A stretch of DNA of 34,512 bases from Spirochaetaceae bacterium (GTDB taxonomy: Bacteria; Spirochaetota; Spirochaetia; DSM-2461), in contig JARGFR010000013.1 in NCBI GenBank assembly GCA_029210985.1, positions 1 through 34,512 on the forward strand, written 5' to 3'. Each line of letters starts with the position of its first letter. Within the stretch, counting starts at the first letter, position 1. This document shows positions 22,754-30,919 of this stretch, in pieces. A program made the translations under genes and the position numbers. The notes under the pieces were generated by a model. That model was given only the letters and a program-made list of their open reading frames with translations, was not told where the DNA came from and ran no database searches.

Positions 22754-23110
22754 TCAGCCCTGTTCCCTGAAATGGCTTCTGGCAATGGAAATGAGATCGA
22801 CGACATGCTGGTCGTCCAATCGATAATACACTTGCTTGCCGTCCCGTCTGAATGACACCAGTCTCATCATCTTCAGGAGCCTGAGATGATGACTCACCGC
22901 CGGCAGACTCATTTCCATGACAAGAGCCAGATCGCAGACACACAATTCTCTCTGGGACAGGAGGTGGAGAATACGGGTTCGGGTTTCGTCCGCCAAGGCT
23001 TTGAACAGCTCGGACAGCCCGGCTACATCCAAAAGACCTTCCCGGAGGGACTGCGCATCGTCGCCAATCGATATACCGTATTCCGTACAGATATCCTGAG
23101 TATCGCCCAT
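22754..23110 (-). CDS. ArsR/SmtB-family metal sensor, CadC/CzrA-like
   Basis: 118-residue winged-helix repressor. It carries both known metal-site signatures of the family. The alpha-3 site is CVC (Cys57-Cys59 in ELCVCDLA, as in CadC), with a possible third ligand Cys8 in the N-terminal arm. The alpha-5 site is D-x-H-x10-H-x2-E (Asp100, His102, His113, Glu116), as in SmtB/CzrA. DNA contact is by SLPAVSHHLRLLKMMRLV. GAGAGG lies 7 nt before the ATG. The gene leads the ATPase operon and should release DNA when Zn, Cd or Pb binds. Confidence 0.93.
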   Translation of the reverse strand: MGDTQDICTEYGISIGDDAQSLREGLLDVAGLSELFKALADETRTRILHLLSQRELCVCDLALVMEMSLPAVSHHLRLLKMMRLVSFRRDGKQVYYRLDDQHVVDLISIARSHFREQG

Positions 23111-23124
23111 CCGATTTCCTCTCG

Positions 23125-23155
23125 ATTAAATAGTTGCTTAATTGTCGATATACAA
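23125..23155 (-). promoter_or_regulatory. Promoter and operator of the arsR-P-ATPase operon
   Basis: On the minus strand TTGTAT (23155-23150) and TATTTA (23132-23127) are 17 bp apart. The AT-rich inverted repeat ATTAA-N8-TTAAT (23125-23142) overlaps the -10, as SmtB/CadC operators commonly do. Confidence 0.5.
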
Positions 23156-23209
23156 AAGCCTTCAGTCAAGACCTATTGGTGTTCCACCGGAGATTTTTTG
23201 TAAAACACC

Positions 23210-23238
23210 TTGACCTAATACCGGTTAACTCTTAATGT
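23210..23238 (+). promoter_or_regulatory. Promoter of the DtxR-feoAB operon
   Basis: TTGACC (23210-23215) and TAATGT (23233-23238) are 17 bp apart. TTAG-N6-CTAA follows at 23238-23251, over the predicted start site. It could be an iron-regulator half-site pair, but it is too short to call a DtxR box. Confidence 0.5.
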
Positions 23239-23274
23239 TAGAGAGTACTAAGACTGTTGTAGGCATGGTGTATT

Positions 23275-23784
23275 GTGAGCACTGACTTAACCGAAGCACA
23301 GGAAGATTATCTCGAAGCCATTTATGACATTATCCTTCTGAAGGGCGGAGTACGGGTGAAGGATATTGCCCATAAACTCGATGTCAAAAATTCTTCAGTC
23401 ACCGTGGCTTTGAGGAACCTCAGAGACGCCGGCTTTATCAATTACGAGCCCTACGGTGTCATTTCCCTTACCGATAGCGGCCGAAGTGAAGCCAAGAGAC
23501 TGTCGGAAACCCACTCTGTGTTCCGCAAGTTCTTTATGAAATCCCTGGGTGTCGACCAGGCGGCCGCGGATGAAACCGCATGCAGGCTCGAGCACATCAT
23601 GGCCCCGGAAGTGACGGCCAGATTCCTTCAGTTTGTGAAATTTTTCTCATCCTCGGAGGAAATCGGAGCGCTGTGGAAGGAAAATTTCGATGTGTTCTGT
23701 CGGGAGAACGGCGTGACTCCCGGTCATCTTGCGGCCCCGGCGGATTACGTCGACGAGTACGGAGTTCAAAATGGGGTTGGTTGA
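23275..23784 (+). CDS. DtxR/MntR-family metal-dependent regulator
   Basis: 169 residues, GTG start. An N-terminal winged helix (LTEAQEDYLEAIYDIILLKGGVRVKDIAHKLDVKNSSVTVALRNLRDAGFI) is followed by the dimerisation and metal domain. Its ACRLEHIM segment provides Cys, Glu and His at the spacing of the DtxR primary site (Cys102-Glu105-His106), which favours iron over manganese. It lacks the C-terminal SH3 domain of DtxR/IdeR. FeoA, a protein with the same SH3-like fold, is encoded next and overlaps by 14 nt. This places it as the iron-responsive controller of feoAB (inference from context). The Shine-Dalgarno is weak. Confidence 0.87.
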   Translation: MSTDLTEAQEDYLEAIYDIILLKGGVRVKDIAHKLDVKNSSVTVALRNLRDAGFINYEPYGVISLTDSGRSEAKRLSETHSVFRKFFMKSLGVDQAAADETACRLEHIMAPEVTARFLQFVKFFSSSEEIGALWKENFDVFCRENGVTPGHLAAPADYVDEYGVQNGVG

Positions 23785-23986
23785 TGTCGGAGACGGCAAA
23801 AAAGTGGTGATTGCCCGCATTGAAGGCGGCCGCAACGCTCGGAAAAAGCTCATGGATCTGGGATTGATTCCCGGTGTCCAAGTGACGATTATCCGCAAGG
23901 CCGGACCGTCGCCCATGCTCGTTTCAGTGATGGGACGGCAGGTGATGATTGGTCATGGTATGGCCCAGAAAGTATTTGTTCGATAA
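23771..23986 (+). CDS. feoA: Ferrous iron transport accessory protein FeoA
   Basis: 71 residues with an SH3-like beta barrel: VVIARIEGGRNARKKLMDLGLIPGVQVTIIRKAG and VSVMGRQVMIGHGMAQKVFV contain the family's characteristic LMDLGLIPG and G-x-G-x-A segments. GGAG lies 7 nt before the ATG. A start further upstream (23729) would run deeper into the regulator gene and lacks support. The gene overlaps the DtxR-family gene by 14 nt and precedes feoB by 5 nt. It is thought to bind FeoB and modulate it. Confidence 0.92.
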   Translation: MGLVDVGDGKKVVIARIEGGRNARKKLMDLGLIPGVQVTIIRKAGPSPMLVSVMGRQVMIGHGMAQKVFVR

Positions 23987-23991
23987 CTGGA

Positions 23992-26298
23992 ATGGCAGAA
24001 ATCACACGTAGAATCCCCGGAACGGTCGCATCTGTTGCCGTGATTGGTAATCCGAATTGCGGCAAGACAACACTGTTCAACGGCCTGACGGGCCATTCGG
24101 CTCATATCGGCAATTGGGCGGGCGTCACGGTTGAAGAACGGCGCGGCACTCTGCTCGGCAATGATTCGGTTGAAGTGGTGGACTTACCGGGAATCTATTC
24201 CCTCCACGCCGTGAGCGAAGACGAAATTGTCGCTCGAAATCATGTGATTTCCGGTGACTTCGATCTGATAGTGAATATCATCGACTCTTCAAACCTGGAA
24301 AGGAACCTGTTCCTCACACTCACGCTGCTGGAATTGGGGAGACCCATGCTGGTGGTCCTGAATATGATGGACATCGCCGCCAAACGCGGACTGAAAGTCG
24401 ATACCAAATCCTTCTCAGATATTCTCGGAGTTCCTGTACTGGATATCAATGCCCTCTACGGTGCCGACGTCCGGAACGTCCGCCGTGCCATTATCGACTC
24501 TATTGAGAGTCCGGCAGTGCCGAAAGCAGGAGTCGATTATCCCGGTCCGGTCGAAACGGTTGTTTCCGACTGGACCGGCAAACTCGGAGAACACAGCCGA
24601 CCGACCGCGCTGATGCTTCTCGAAGAGGATGAAGAAACAACAGATCGGGTCATCACTGAGGGGTCTCTGACTCAAGAGGATGTTGACCACGGTCTGAAAT
24701 CCATCGAATCCCGGTGCGGCGAAACGCCGGACGTTGTAATCGCCGACGCCAAACTCAATTTCATATCCGAACTGGTGAAATCCTGCAGCAGCAGCAATCA
24801 ATCCGGTATTTCGCGTTCCGACAGAATTGATCGGATCGTACTCCACAATTGGTTCGGGATTCCCGTATTTCTCGGGGTGATATATCTGCTGTTCTGGACA
24901 GTTATGAATATCGGCGGCGCCTTCATCACCTTCTTCGATATTCTCTTCGGCGCGGTGTTCGTTGACGGAACCGGCCATCTCCTGGCTCGAATCGGGACTC
25001 CCGAATGGATCGTCGTGCTGCTGGCCGACGGCGTGGGGGGCGGCATACAGACCGTCGCCACATTCATTCCCATCATATTCACGATGTTCTTCATGCTCTC
25101 TCTCCTGGAGGACTCGGGCTATATGGCCCGGGCGTCCTTCGTTATGGACAGGTTCATGAGGACGATCGGGCTCCCGGGAAAAGCGTTCGTACCGATGCTG
25201 GTGGGTTTCGGATGTACGGTTCCCGCCGTCATGGCCACCCGGACGCTGGAGAACAAGAAGGACCGCTCGCTCACCGTCTTTCTGACTCCCTTCATGTCAT
25301 GCGGAGCCAGGCTGCCCGTTTATGCCCTTTTCGGTGCCGCGTTTTTCCGCAGACATGCCGGCCTGGTTGTGGTGAGTTTGTACATGACGGGCATTCTGCT
25401 GGCGATCGCCACCGCATTCCTTTTAAAGAAAACCCTCTTTAAGGGTGAGGCGGCCCATTTCGCCATGGAACTCCCGCCTTATCATGCACCGAGAATGGGC
25501 CAAATCATGAAAAGGACCAGAATCCGTCTGCAGGATTTCGTCGTTCGTGCCGGACGCATCATCGTGTTCGCGGTTCTGCTGCTGACCTTTTTGAACTCCC
25601 TGGGTACGGACGGCAGCTTCGGCAACGAAGACGGAGAGAAATCGATATTGGCGAGCATCGGTCGGACAATCACCCCCGTCCTCAGTCCCATGGGGGTGGA
25701 TGAGGATAATTGGCCTGCCACCGTGGGTCTTATAACCGGGATATTCGCCAAAGAAGCCATCGTCGGCACGATGAACAGCCTCTACGGTCAGATTGCCGCC
25801 GGTGGGATTCACCTGAGCCAGGAATCCGATGAGGCGTATGACCTGGGCGGGGCGGCACTGGAGGCCGTCCTGTCCATTCCCGAAGCCTTCAGGGGTGTGC
25901 TCGGCACTCTGATCGATCCGTTGGGAGCGAATATCGTCACCGAAGACACCAAAACCATAGCTGCGGAAATCGGTGCGGAAACAAGTACATTCGCCGCACT
26001 GAAGGAGTCCTTCGGCAACGATTGGAGGCGGGCATATGCCTATCTCCTTTTCGTCCTGGTATATTTTCCATGTGTAGCCGCCATGGGCGCCATAGTTCGG
26101 GAAATCGGACCCAAGTACGGCATACTGGCCGTGGTGTACCTCACCATCCTGGCATGGAGCATCGCCACGCTCTTCTACCAGATTTCCACCGGCGGCAGCG
26201 TGTACTGGATCATCTTCGCAGTTGCTCTGGTGACGGTTTTTATCCCGATATTCAACCTGGTGAGCGGCCGATGGTCGTCAGGTGGAACCGAGGAGTAG
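23992..26298 (+). CDS. feoB: Ferrous iron transporter FeoB
   Basis: Inner-membrane Fe(II) transporter of 768 residues. The N-terminal G domain has G1 GNPNCGKTT (19-27), the switch region HIGNWAGVTVE, G3 DLPGIYSL and G4 LNMMD. A spacer domain follows (about 170-270). The membrane part carries two Gate domains, including VPMLVGFGCTVPAVMATRTLE and PFMSCGARLPVYALF, with the conserved cysteines of the pore. GIFAKEAIVGTMNSLYG marks the second gate. No FeoC-like cysteine-rich tail is present. It is the last gene of the regulator-feoA-feoB operon. Confidence 0.97.
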   Translation: MAEITRRIPGTVASVAVIGNPNCGKTTLFNGLTGHSAHIGNWAGVTVEERRGTLLGNDSVEVVDLPGIYSLHAVSEDEIVARNHVISGDFDLIVNIIDSSNLERNLFLTLTLLELGRPMLVVLNMMDIAAKRGLKVDTKSFSDILGVPVLDINALYGADVRNVRRAIIDSIESPAVPKAGVDYPGPVETVVSDWTGKLGEHSRPTALMLLEEDEETTDRVITEGSLTQEDVDHGLKSIESRCGETPDVVIADAKLNFISELVKSCSSSNQSGISRSDRIDRIVLHNWFGIPVFLGVIYLLFWTVMNIGGAFITFFDILFGAVFVDGTGHLLARIGTPEWIVVLLADGVGGGIQTVATFIPIIFTMFFMLSLLEDSGYMARASFVMDRFMRTIGLPGKAFVPMLVGFGCTVPAVMATRTLENKKDRSLTVFLTPFMSCGARLPVYALFGAAFFRRHAGLVVVSLYMTGILLAIATAFLLKKTLFKGEAAHFAMELPPYHAPRMGQIMKRTRIRLQDFVVRAGRIIVFAVLLLTFLNSLGTDGSFGNEDGEKSILASIGRTITPVLSPMGVDEDNWPATVGLITGIFAKEAIVGTMNSLYGQIAAGGIHLSQESDEAYDLGGAALEAVLSIPEAFRGVLGTLIDPLGANIVTEDTKTIAAEIGAETSTFAALKESFGNDWRRAYAYLLFVLVYFPCVAAMGAIVREIGPKYGILAVVYLTILAWSIATLFYQISTGGSVYWIIFAVALVTVFIPIFNLVSGRWSSGGTEE

Positions 26299-26375
26299 CC
26301 CTCCGCCGCTCTTTACGGACGCCAGTCCAAGGAATCCGCCGTGAGGAGGTCACTCTTCACCCAAAACGCCCCCCG

Positions 26376-26384
26376 TGGTAGATT
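26376..26384 (+). promoter_or_regulatory. Extended -10 placed 7 nt before aspS
   Basis: TGGTAGATT combines TGn (26376-26378) with TAGATT (26379-26384). CCGATCC separates it from the ATG at 26392 and no Shine-Dalgarno lies between. A competing GTG at 26341 has AAGGA before it but adds a 17-residue non-conserved extension. Confidence 0.4.
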
Positions 26385-26391
26385 CCGATCC

Positions 26392-28173
26392 ATGGAGAAC
26401 AACAGGCGTACCGTCACCTGCGGCGGACTCAACATCGACGATGTCGGCAAGAGTGTCACCCTCAACGGATGGATTCACCGAAATCGCGATCACGGAGGGG
26501 TTCACTTCATCAACCTCCGGGACCGCTACGGCATCACCCAGGCGGTGATAGACGAAGATGCACCCGAAGCCCTTAGACAGACGGCGGCGGAACTGAGAAT
26601 GGAATTCTGCGTCGCGGTTGTGGGCGAGGTCAGAGCCAGACCCGACGGGATGGTGAATCCCGACATGGCCACCGGCGCCGTGGAAGTCGCGATCAAAAAA
26701 CTTGAAATCCTCAACACCTGTCCGACTCTTCCCTTCATGGTGGACGGGGAAGACGAAGCCAATGAAAACCTGCGTCTGAAGCATCGTTATCTCGATCTCC
26801 GCACCGACGGCATGCAGCGACGCATCAAGATGCGCCATGATGCCACCTGGGCGGTGAGAAATTACCTTGTGGAGAACGGATTCTGGGAGGTGGAAACCCC
26901 TACTTTGATAAAATCCACTCCCGAGGGTGCCCGGGACTACCTGGTTCCCTCTCGGGTGAATCCCGGTCGATTCTATGCCCTCCCCCAGTCTCCCCAGCTC
27001 TACAAGCAAATTCTCATGGCCGGCGGCACGGACCGCTATTACCAGATAGCCCGGTGCTACCGGGATGAAGATGCCCGGGGGGACAGGCAGCCCGAATTCA
27101 CACAGATCGATCTGGAAATGAGCTTTGCCAGCCGTGACGATGTTCTCGAGCTGGTGGAGGGTATGATGGTCCGTACATTCAAAGATGTACTGGACTACAC
27201 TGTTCCGGTCCCATTTCCCCGTATGTCATGGCAGGATGCGATGGACACCTACGGCACCGATAAACCCGATCTGCGCTTCGCCATGGAGTTCCGGGACTTC
27301 AGCCCCTTTGTTCCCGGTTCCGACTTCGGTGTGTTTAAATCGGTTCTGGAATCCGGCGGGGCGGTGAAAGCCATGGTGGTAGAAGGCGCGGCGGAATCCT
27401 ACTCCCGTAAGAAAATCTCCGATCTGGAAGAAACCGCCAAGAGTCGGGGCGCCAAGGGCTTGGCTTGGATGAAGGTGACCTCCGAAGGACTGGACGGAGG
27501 AGTCTCAAAATTCTATGCCGACCAGGCAGAAGCCATACGGAAAAGCATGGAAGCGTCCGATGGCGACCTCATCCTCCTGATGGGTGCCGAGTGGAAGACG
27601 GCGGTGGAAGCCCTGGGAGCCGTTCGTTCCCGCCTGGGCAAGGATTTGGGCCTGGCGAAACCGGGGGATTTCAAATTCTGCTGGGTGATCGACTTCCCGC
27701 TCTTCGAGAAAAACGAGGAGGACGGCGGATGGGAACCGGCTCACCATATGTTCTCCATGCCCCAACAGCGTTTCCTTGAGAACATGGAGGAGAACCCGGG
27801 AGAAGTCCTGGGGGATCTATACGACATGGTACTGAACGGGAACGAATTGGCATCCGGTTCCGTGCGTATCCACGACCCGGTTATTCAATCTCGAATTTTC
27901 GATATTGTGGGATTTCCCAAGGAAGAGGCCGAAGAGCGCTTCGGCTTCCTTCTCGAAGCGTTCCGCTACGGCGCACCGCCCCACGCCGGACTGGCTGTGG
28001 GATTCGACCGTATGGTGATGGTGATGGCTCAGGTGGACACCATCAGAGATGTCATTGCTTTTCCGAAGAACACTCAGGGGGTGAGCCCCATGGACGAAAG
28101 CCCCTCACCGGTGGATTCCGAGCAGTTGGCGGACCTGAAGCTGGCCCTTATCGAAGACGGGAAAGAAGACTGA
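26392..28173 (+). CDS. aspS: Aspartyl-tRNA synthetase, bacterial type
   Basis: Charges tRNA with aspartate. At 593 residues it is the normal bacterial length, with N-terminal OB-fold (NGWIHRNRDHGGVHFINLRDR), class II catalytic core (motif 2 CYRDEDARGDRQPEFTQIDLEM), the bacterial GAD insertion (about 290-420), and motif 3 GLAVGFDRMVMVMA followed by FPKNTQGVSPMDESPS. The OB-fold has His in RDHGG and Gly in RPDG, the residues reported for non-discriminating AspRS (for example Pseudomonas aeruginosa) instead of the Leu and Lys of E. coli. It may therefore also charge tRNA-Asn, to be amidated by GatCAB. The start is discussed in the promoter entry. Confidence 0.96.
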   Translation: MENNRRTVTCGGLNIDDVGKSVTLNGWIHRNRDHGGVHFINLRDRYGITQAVIDEDAPEALRQTAAELRMEFCVAVVGEVRARPDGMVNPDMATGAVEVAIKKLEILNTCPTLPFMVDGEDEANENLRLKHRYLDLRTDGMQRRIKMRHDATWAVRNYLVENGFWEVETPTLIKSTPEGARDYLVPSRVNPGRFYALPQSPQLYKQILMAGGTDRYYQIARCYRDEDARGDRQPEFTQIDLEMSFASRDDVLELVEGMMVRTFKDVLDYTVPVPFPRMSWQDAMDTYGTDKPDLRFAMEFRDFSPFVPGSDFGVFKSVLESGGAVKAMVVEGAAESYSRKKISDLEETAKSRGAKGLAWMKVTSEGLDGGVSKFYADQAEAIRKSMEASDGDLILLMGAEWKTAVEALGAVRSRLGKDLGLAKPGDFKFCWVIDFPLFEKNEEDGGWEPAHHMFSMPQQRFLENMEENPGEVLGDLYDMVLNGNELASGSVRIHDPVIQSRIFDIVGFPKEEAEERFGFLLEAFRYGAPPHAGLAVGFDRMVMVMAQVDTIRDVIAFPKNTQGVSPMDESPSPVDSEQLADLKLALIEDGKED

Positions 28174-28175
28174 AT

Positions 28176-28197
28176 CCCGGGAGTTGTTCCGCCCGGG
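28176..28197. terminator. Possible hairpin between convergent aspS and HATPase-cNMP genes
   Basis: CCCGGG (28176-28181) and CCCGGG (28192-28197) pair around a 10-nt loop in the 28-nt convergent gap. Neither side has a U-tract, so it would be a weak bidirectional terminator. Confidence 0.35.
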
Positions 28198-28201
28198 TAT
28201 A

Positions 28202-29566
28202 TCAGAGCTGAGAAATCTCCACGTCAACAAAGTCCGGTTCGGCGTCGTCGCAGTCGGCTTGAACGGCCACCGTCTGTTCGGCGGCGACGTTCTCGTTGGA
28301 ACGCACCAGCTTCTGCGCCAGTATCTTCGACAAAAAGATGGAATACTGGGGATAGTTTTTCACCACTTCGATGAATGATTTTCTCGGTATGCGGATGACC
28401 TGACCCGGTGTGTCGGCAACAACCGTCGCACTCCTGGCATTGTTCAGCAGAAACGCCATTTCTCCCATGAAGATATCCGCGGGGGTGATGCGGCCCACCG
28501 GATTGTCCCGATGGTAAACGGTATACTTGCCGCTGGAGATGTAATAGATACAGTCACCGAACTCACCGGCCCGCATCAGCGTATCCCCGGCCTTCACCTT
28601 CAACACTTCCTCTTCCCGGAATCCCGCGGGAGCCGCATTCTCCACCTGTTTTTTCAGACTGATGGAGATGGAAACCTGGGTACCCGCTTTGTTGTAGAGC
28701 AGCTTGTCCGCCACCATCTGGGCCATGACAATGCCCCGTCCGTGCAGCCTGTCGTTGGCATCGCTTTTAAGCTTGTCCCGGAAAGCCAGAACATCGAATC
28801 CCTTTCCCTCATCCTTGATGGTGAACCGGCAGCTCTCTTCACCGATGTCCCAATCCAGGGTTACCTTCTTACGGGCCACTTTCGGATCTTTGCATCGCTC
28901 GATGATGAGTTCATTGATCGCTTCACCTGTAGCCAGCCACTCACTTTTTTCCGAATAGCTGATGCCGCAGTTCCCGTGTTCAATGGAATTCAGAATCAGT
29001 TCACTTAGAGCCATCTGAACACCATGCCGGTCTTCCTCGGGAATTTTTCCCATCCGAACCAGGCTGACGGCAAGGAGTCCGCCGTATACCGGCGCGACGA
29101 GATAGTCATGGTTATCAATCTGAAACGATCCGGTCATCCGGTTGACAAGCTTGTCTGCAAGGAATCCCTGGAAGATCAGCTGCCGATTGGAATTGATGAT
29201 CCGTAGAGTCTTTCCAAGATGACTCTCAATTCGGGAATAGTCCATCAGAGTGAGCAGATTGATATCCTTATTGGCCTCGATAATATTTTCTTCCCGATCT
29301 TTTTTACGATCGTAGAGCCCGACGATGCCGAAGTTGTGCAGCCAGGAATCATCCAATATCTGATCCCTCAGGTAATCGGAGCTCAACCCCTCATCCGAGA
29401 AATTCACGATGACCAGTTCGGGCAGCTCAAAGTTCAATCGCTCAAGTATCGCCTTCTCTGTGGTGGGAAATTGTAGAAGAAACTCATTAGGGAAGTCTTC
29501 TTCCACGACTTTCCGTATTTTTTCGGTAATAACCTTGTCTGAACACGAGGCAACGATATATTCCAT
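28202..29566 (-). CDS. Anti-sigma-type HATPase fused to a cyclic-nucleotide-binding domain
   Basis: 454 residues, cytosolic. The N-terminal ~110 residues resemble a degenerate receiver (MEYIVASCSDKVITEKIRKV, LVIVNFSDE) without a clear phospho-Asp pocket. Residues ~175-305 form a SpoIIAB/RsbW-like ATPase (ALSELILNSIEHGN, KDEGKGFD, GRGIVMAQMVAD). Residues ~325-425 are a Crp-like cNMP domain whose phosphate-binding cassette reads MGEMAFLLNNARSATV, with the key Glu and Arg present. No DNA-binding domain follows. The likely output is cNMP-controlled kinase or anti-sigma activity. The start is set by a perfect TATAAT 7 nt upstream; an extension to 29647 lacks support. Confidence 0.8.
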   Translation of the reverse strand: MEYIVASCSDKVITEKIRKVVEEDFPNEFLLQFPTTEKAILERLNFELPELVIVNFSDEGLSSDYLRDQILDDSWLHNFGIVGLYDRKKDREENIIEANKDINLLTLMDYSRIESHLGKTLRIINSNRQLIFQGFLADKLVNRMTGSFQIDNHDYLVAPVYGGLLAVSLVRMGKIPEEDRHGVQMALSELILNSIEHGNCGISYSEKSEWLATGEAINELIIERCKDPKVARKKVTLDWDIGEESCRFTIKDEGKGFDVLAFRDKLKSDANDRLHGRGIVMAQMVADKLLYNKAGTQVSISISLKKQVENAAPAGFREEEVLKVKAGDTLMRAGEFGDCIYYISSGKYTVYHRDNPVGRITPADIFMGEMAFLLNNARSATVVADTPGQVIRIPRKSFIEVVKNYPQYSIFLSKILAQKLVRSNENVAAEQTVAVQADCDDAEPDFVDVEISQL

Positions 29567-29573
29567 AAAGGTG

Positions 29574-29579
29574 ATTATA
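29574..29579 (-). promoter_or_regulatory. Perfect -10 (TATAAT) 7 nt before the HATPase-cNMP gene
   Basis: On the minus strand TATAAT is followed by CACCTTT and then the ATG. There is no Shine-Dalgarno. A poor -35 (TTGGAG) lies 19 bp upstream. Transcription should start at or within a base of the start codon. Confidence 0.5.
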
Positions 29580-29664
29580 GTCCGATCCGGGACCTTTTCT
29601 CCAATCGGAAATTCGCGCGTATCTGCGAAAAGAAGCACCAAAGTCATTGACGCGATGCCTCACT

Positions 29665-29692
29665 TGTTGTACCCCTATGTCACAATATATTT
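29665..29692 (+). promoter_or_regulatory. Promoter of the phosphoglycerate dehydrogenase gene
   Basis: TTGTTG (29665-29670) and TATATT (29687-29692) are 16 bp apart. A short hairpin (CGGCCG-ATTG-CGGCCG) lies between the -10 and the GGAGG ribosome binding site. Confidence 0.4.
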
Positions 29693-29725
29693 CCGGCCGA
29701 TTGCGGCCGTGATTGGAGGCTGTTT

Positions 29726-30895
29726 GTGCTCAAGATTCAGACACGAAATAAAATCTCTCCTGTCGGTTTGGAACAATTCGGTCGAAACGAGTATGAAGTC
29801 GCCAGTGAAATACCCAATCCTGACGCCCTGCTTCTTCGAAGCTACAAGCTGCCGACTAACGAGATTCGCGATTCGGTGAGAGCCATTGCCAGAGCCGGTG
29901 CGGGGGTGAACAACATCCCTGTCGACTATTGTACGGATAAGGGCATCGTCGTCTTCAATACACCCGGCGCCAATGCCAACAGCGTCAAGGAATTGGTGAT
30001 CGCCGGATTACTGCTGTCCTCCAGGCGCATTCATGAGGGAATGTCCTGGGTGGAAAAGCAGGATGCCGATAATGACCTGGCCAAGAATGTAGAAAAAGAA
30101 AAATCAAATTTTGCCGGAACGGAAATCAGCGGTAAGAAACTCGGCGTCGTCGGCCTGGGCGCCATCGGCGTCCTGGTGGCCAACGCCGCTGTAGAACTGG
30201 GCATGGAAGTCTACGGACACGATCCGTTCATCTCCGTGAATGCCGCATGGGGACTCTCCAGTAAAGTCAATCGCTGCGACAGTCTGAACCAGCTTATGGG
30301 CATCTGCGACTACATCACCCTCCATGTTCCACTCACACCGGATACGGAAAACCTTGTGAACACCGAAAGACTGAAAAGGGCCAATAACGGACTCCGGATA
30401 CTCAATTTCTCCCGGGGCGGCCTGGTTGATTCCGCCGGCGTTAAAAAAGCGTTGATAGATGGAGTACTCTCGCGATATGTCACGGACTTTCCGGAACCGG
30501 AGCTTCTGGGCATTGAGGGTGTCATGTCCATACCCCATCTGGGGGCCTCAACCGAAGAAGCCGAGGACAATTGCGCAATCATGGCGGGCAGGCAGCTCAA
30601 GGACTATCTGGAGAACGGAAACATCACCAACTCCGTGAATTTCCCATCCTGTTCATTGGAGCCCTCTGGAGGCGTCAGACTGCTTGTGGCCAATAGGAAT
30701 GTTCCAAATATGCTCAGCCAGATTCTGGCCGTCCTTGCTGATGAGAATCTGAATGTGGAAGACATGGTAAACCGCCATCGAGACGGCATCGCCTACAATA
30801 TCATTGATCTTTCGGCAGCCTGCATAAGTGTATCGGCCATGAGTCAGCTCTCAGGTATTGAAGGCGTTGTCATGATCAGGCAGATTTGCCGCTGA
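29726..30895 (+). CDS. serA: D-3-phosphoglycerate dehydrogenase-like protein with ACT domain
   Basis: NAD-dependent D-2-hydroxyacid dehydrogenase, 389 residues, probably the first step of serine synthesis. The substrate domain has ARAGAGVNNIPVDYC. The Rossmann fold shows KLGVVGLGAIGVLVANAAVELGMEVYGHDP, and the active site has the Arg of NFSRGGLVD, the Glu of DFPEPELLG and the His of IPHLGAST. A C-terminal ACT domain (about 315-389, RNVPNMLSQILAVLADENLNVEDM) could give feedback control by serine. GTG start with GGAGG 6 nt upstream. No serB or serC lies nearby. The short form with a single ACT domain is common in anaerobes. Confidence 0.87.
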   Translation: MLKIQTRNKISPVGLEQFGRNEYEVASEIPNPDALLLRSYKLPTNEIRDSVRAIARAGAGVNNIPVDYCTDKGIVVFNTPGANANSVKELVIAGLLLSSRRIHEGMSWVEKQDADNDLAKNVEKEKSNFAGTEISGKKLGVVGLGAIGVLVANAAVELGMEVYGHDPFISVNAAWGLSSKVNRCDSLNQLMGICDYITLHVPLTPDTENLVNTERLKRANNGLRILNFSRGGLVDSAGVKKALIDGVLSRYVTDFPEPELLGIEGVMSIPHLGASTEEAEDNCAIMAGRQLKDYLENGNITNSVNFPSCSLEPSGGVRLLVANRNVPNMLSQILAVLADENLNVEDMVNRHRDGIAYNIIDLSAACISVSAMSQLSGIEGVVMIRQICR

Positions 30896-30919
30896 ACCTT
30901 CACGCCTTTCATCACCGGG

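Noticed and set aside
23238-23251. DtxR/IdeR box
   Set aside because: TTAG-N6-CTAA has only 4-bp arms and lacks the 19-bp consensus. Noted within the promoter entry only.
26022-26381. 119-codon frame overlapping the 3' end of feoB
   Set aside because: Out of frame with the conserved FeoB C-terminus and without recognisable features.
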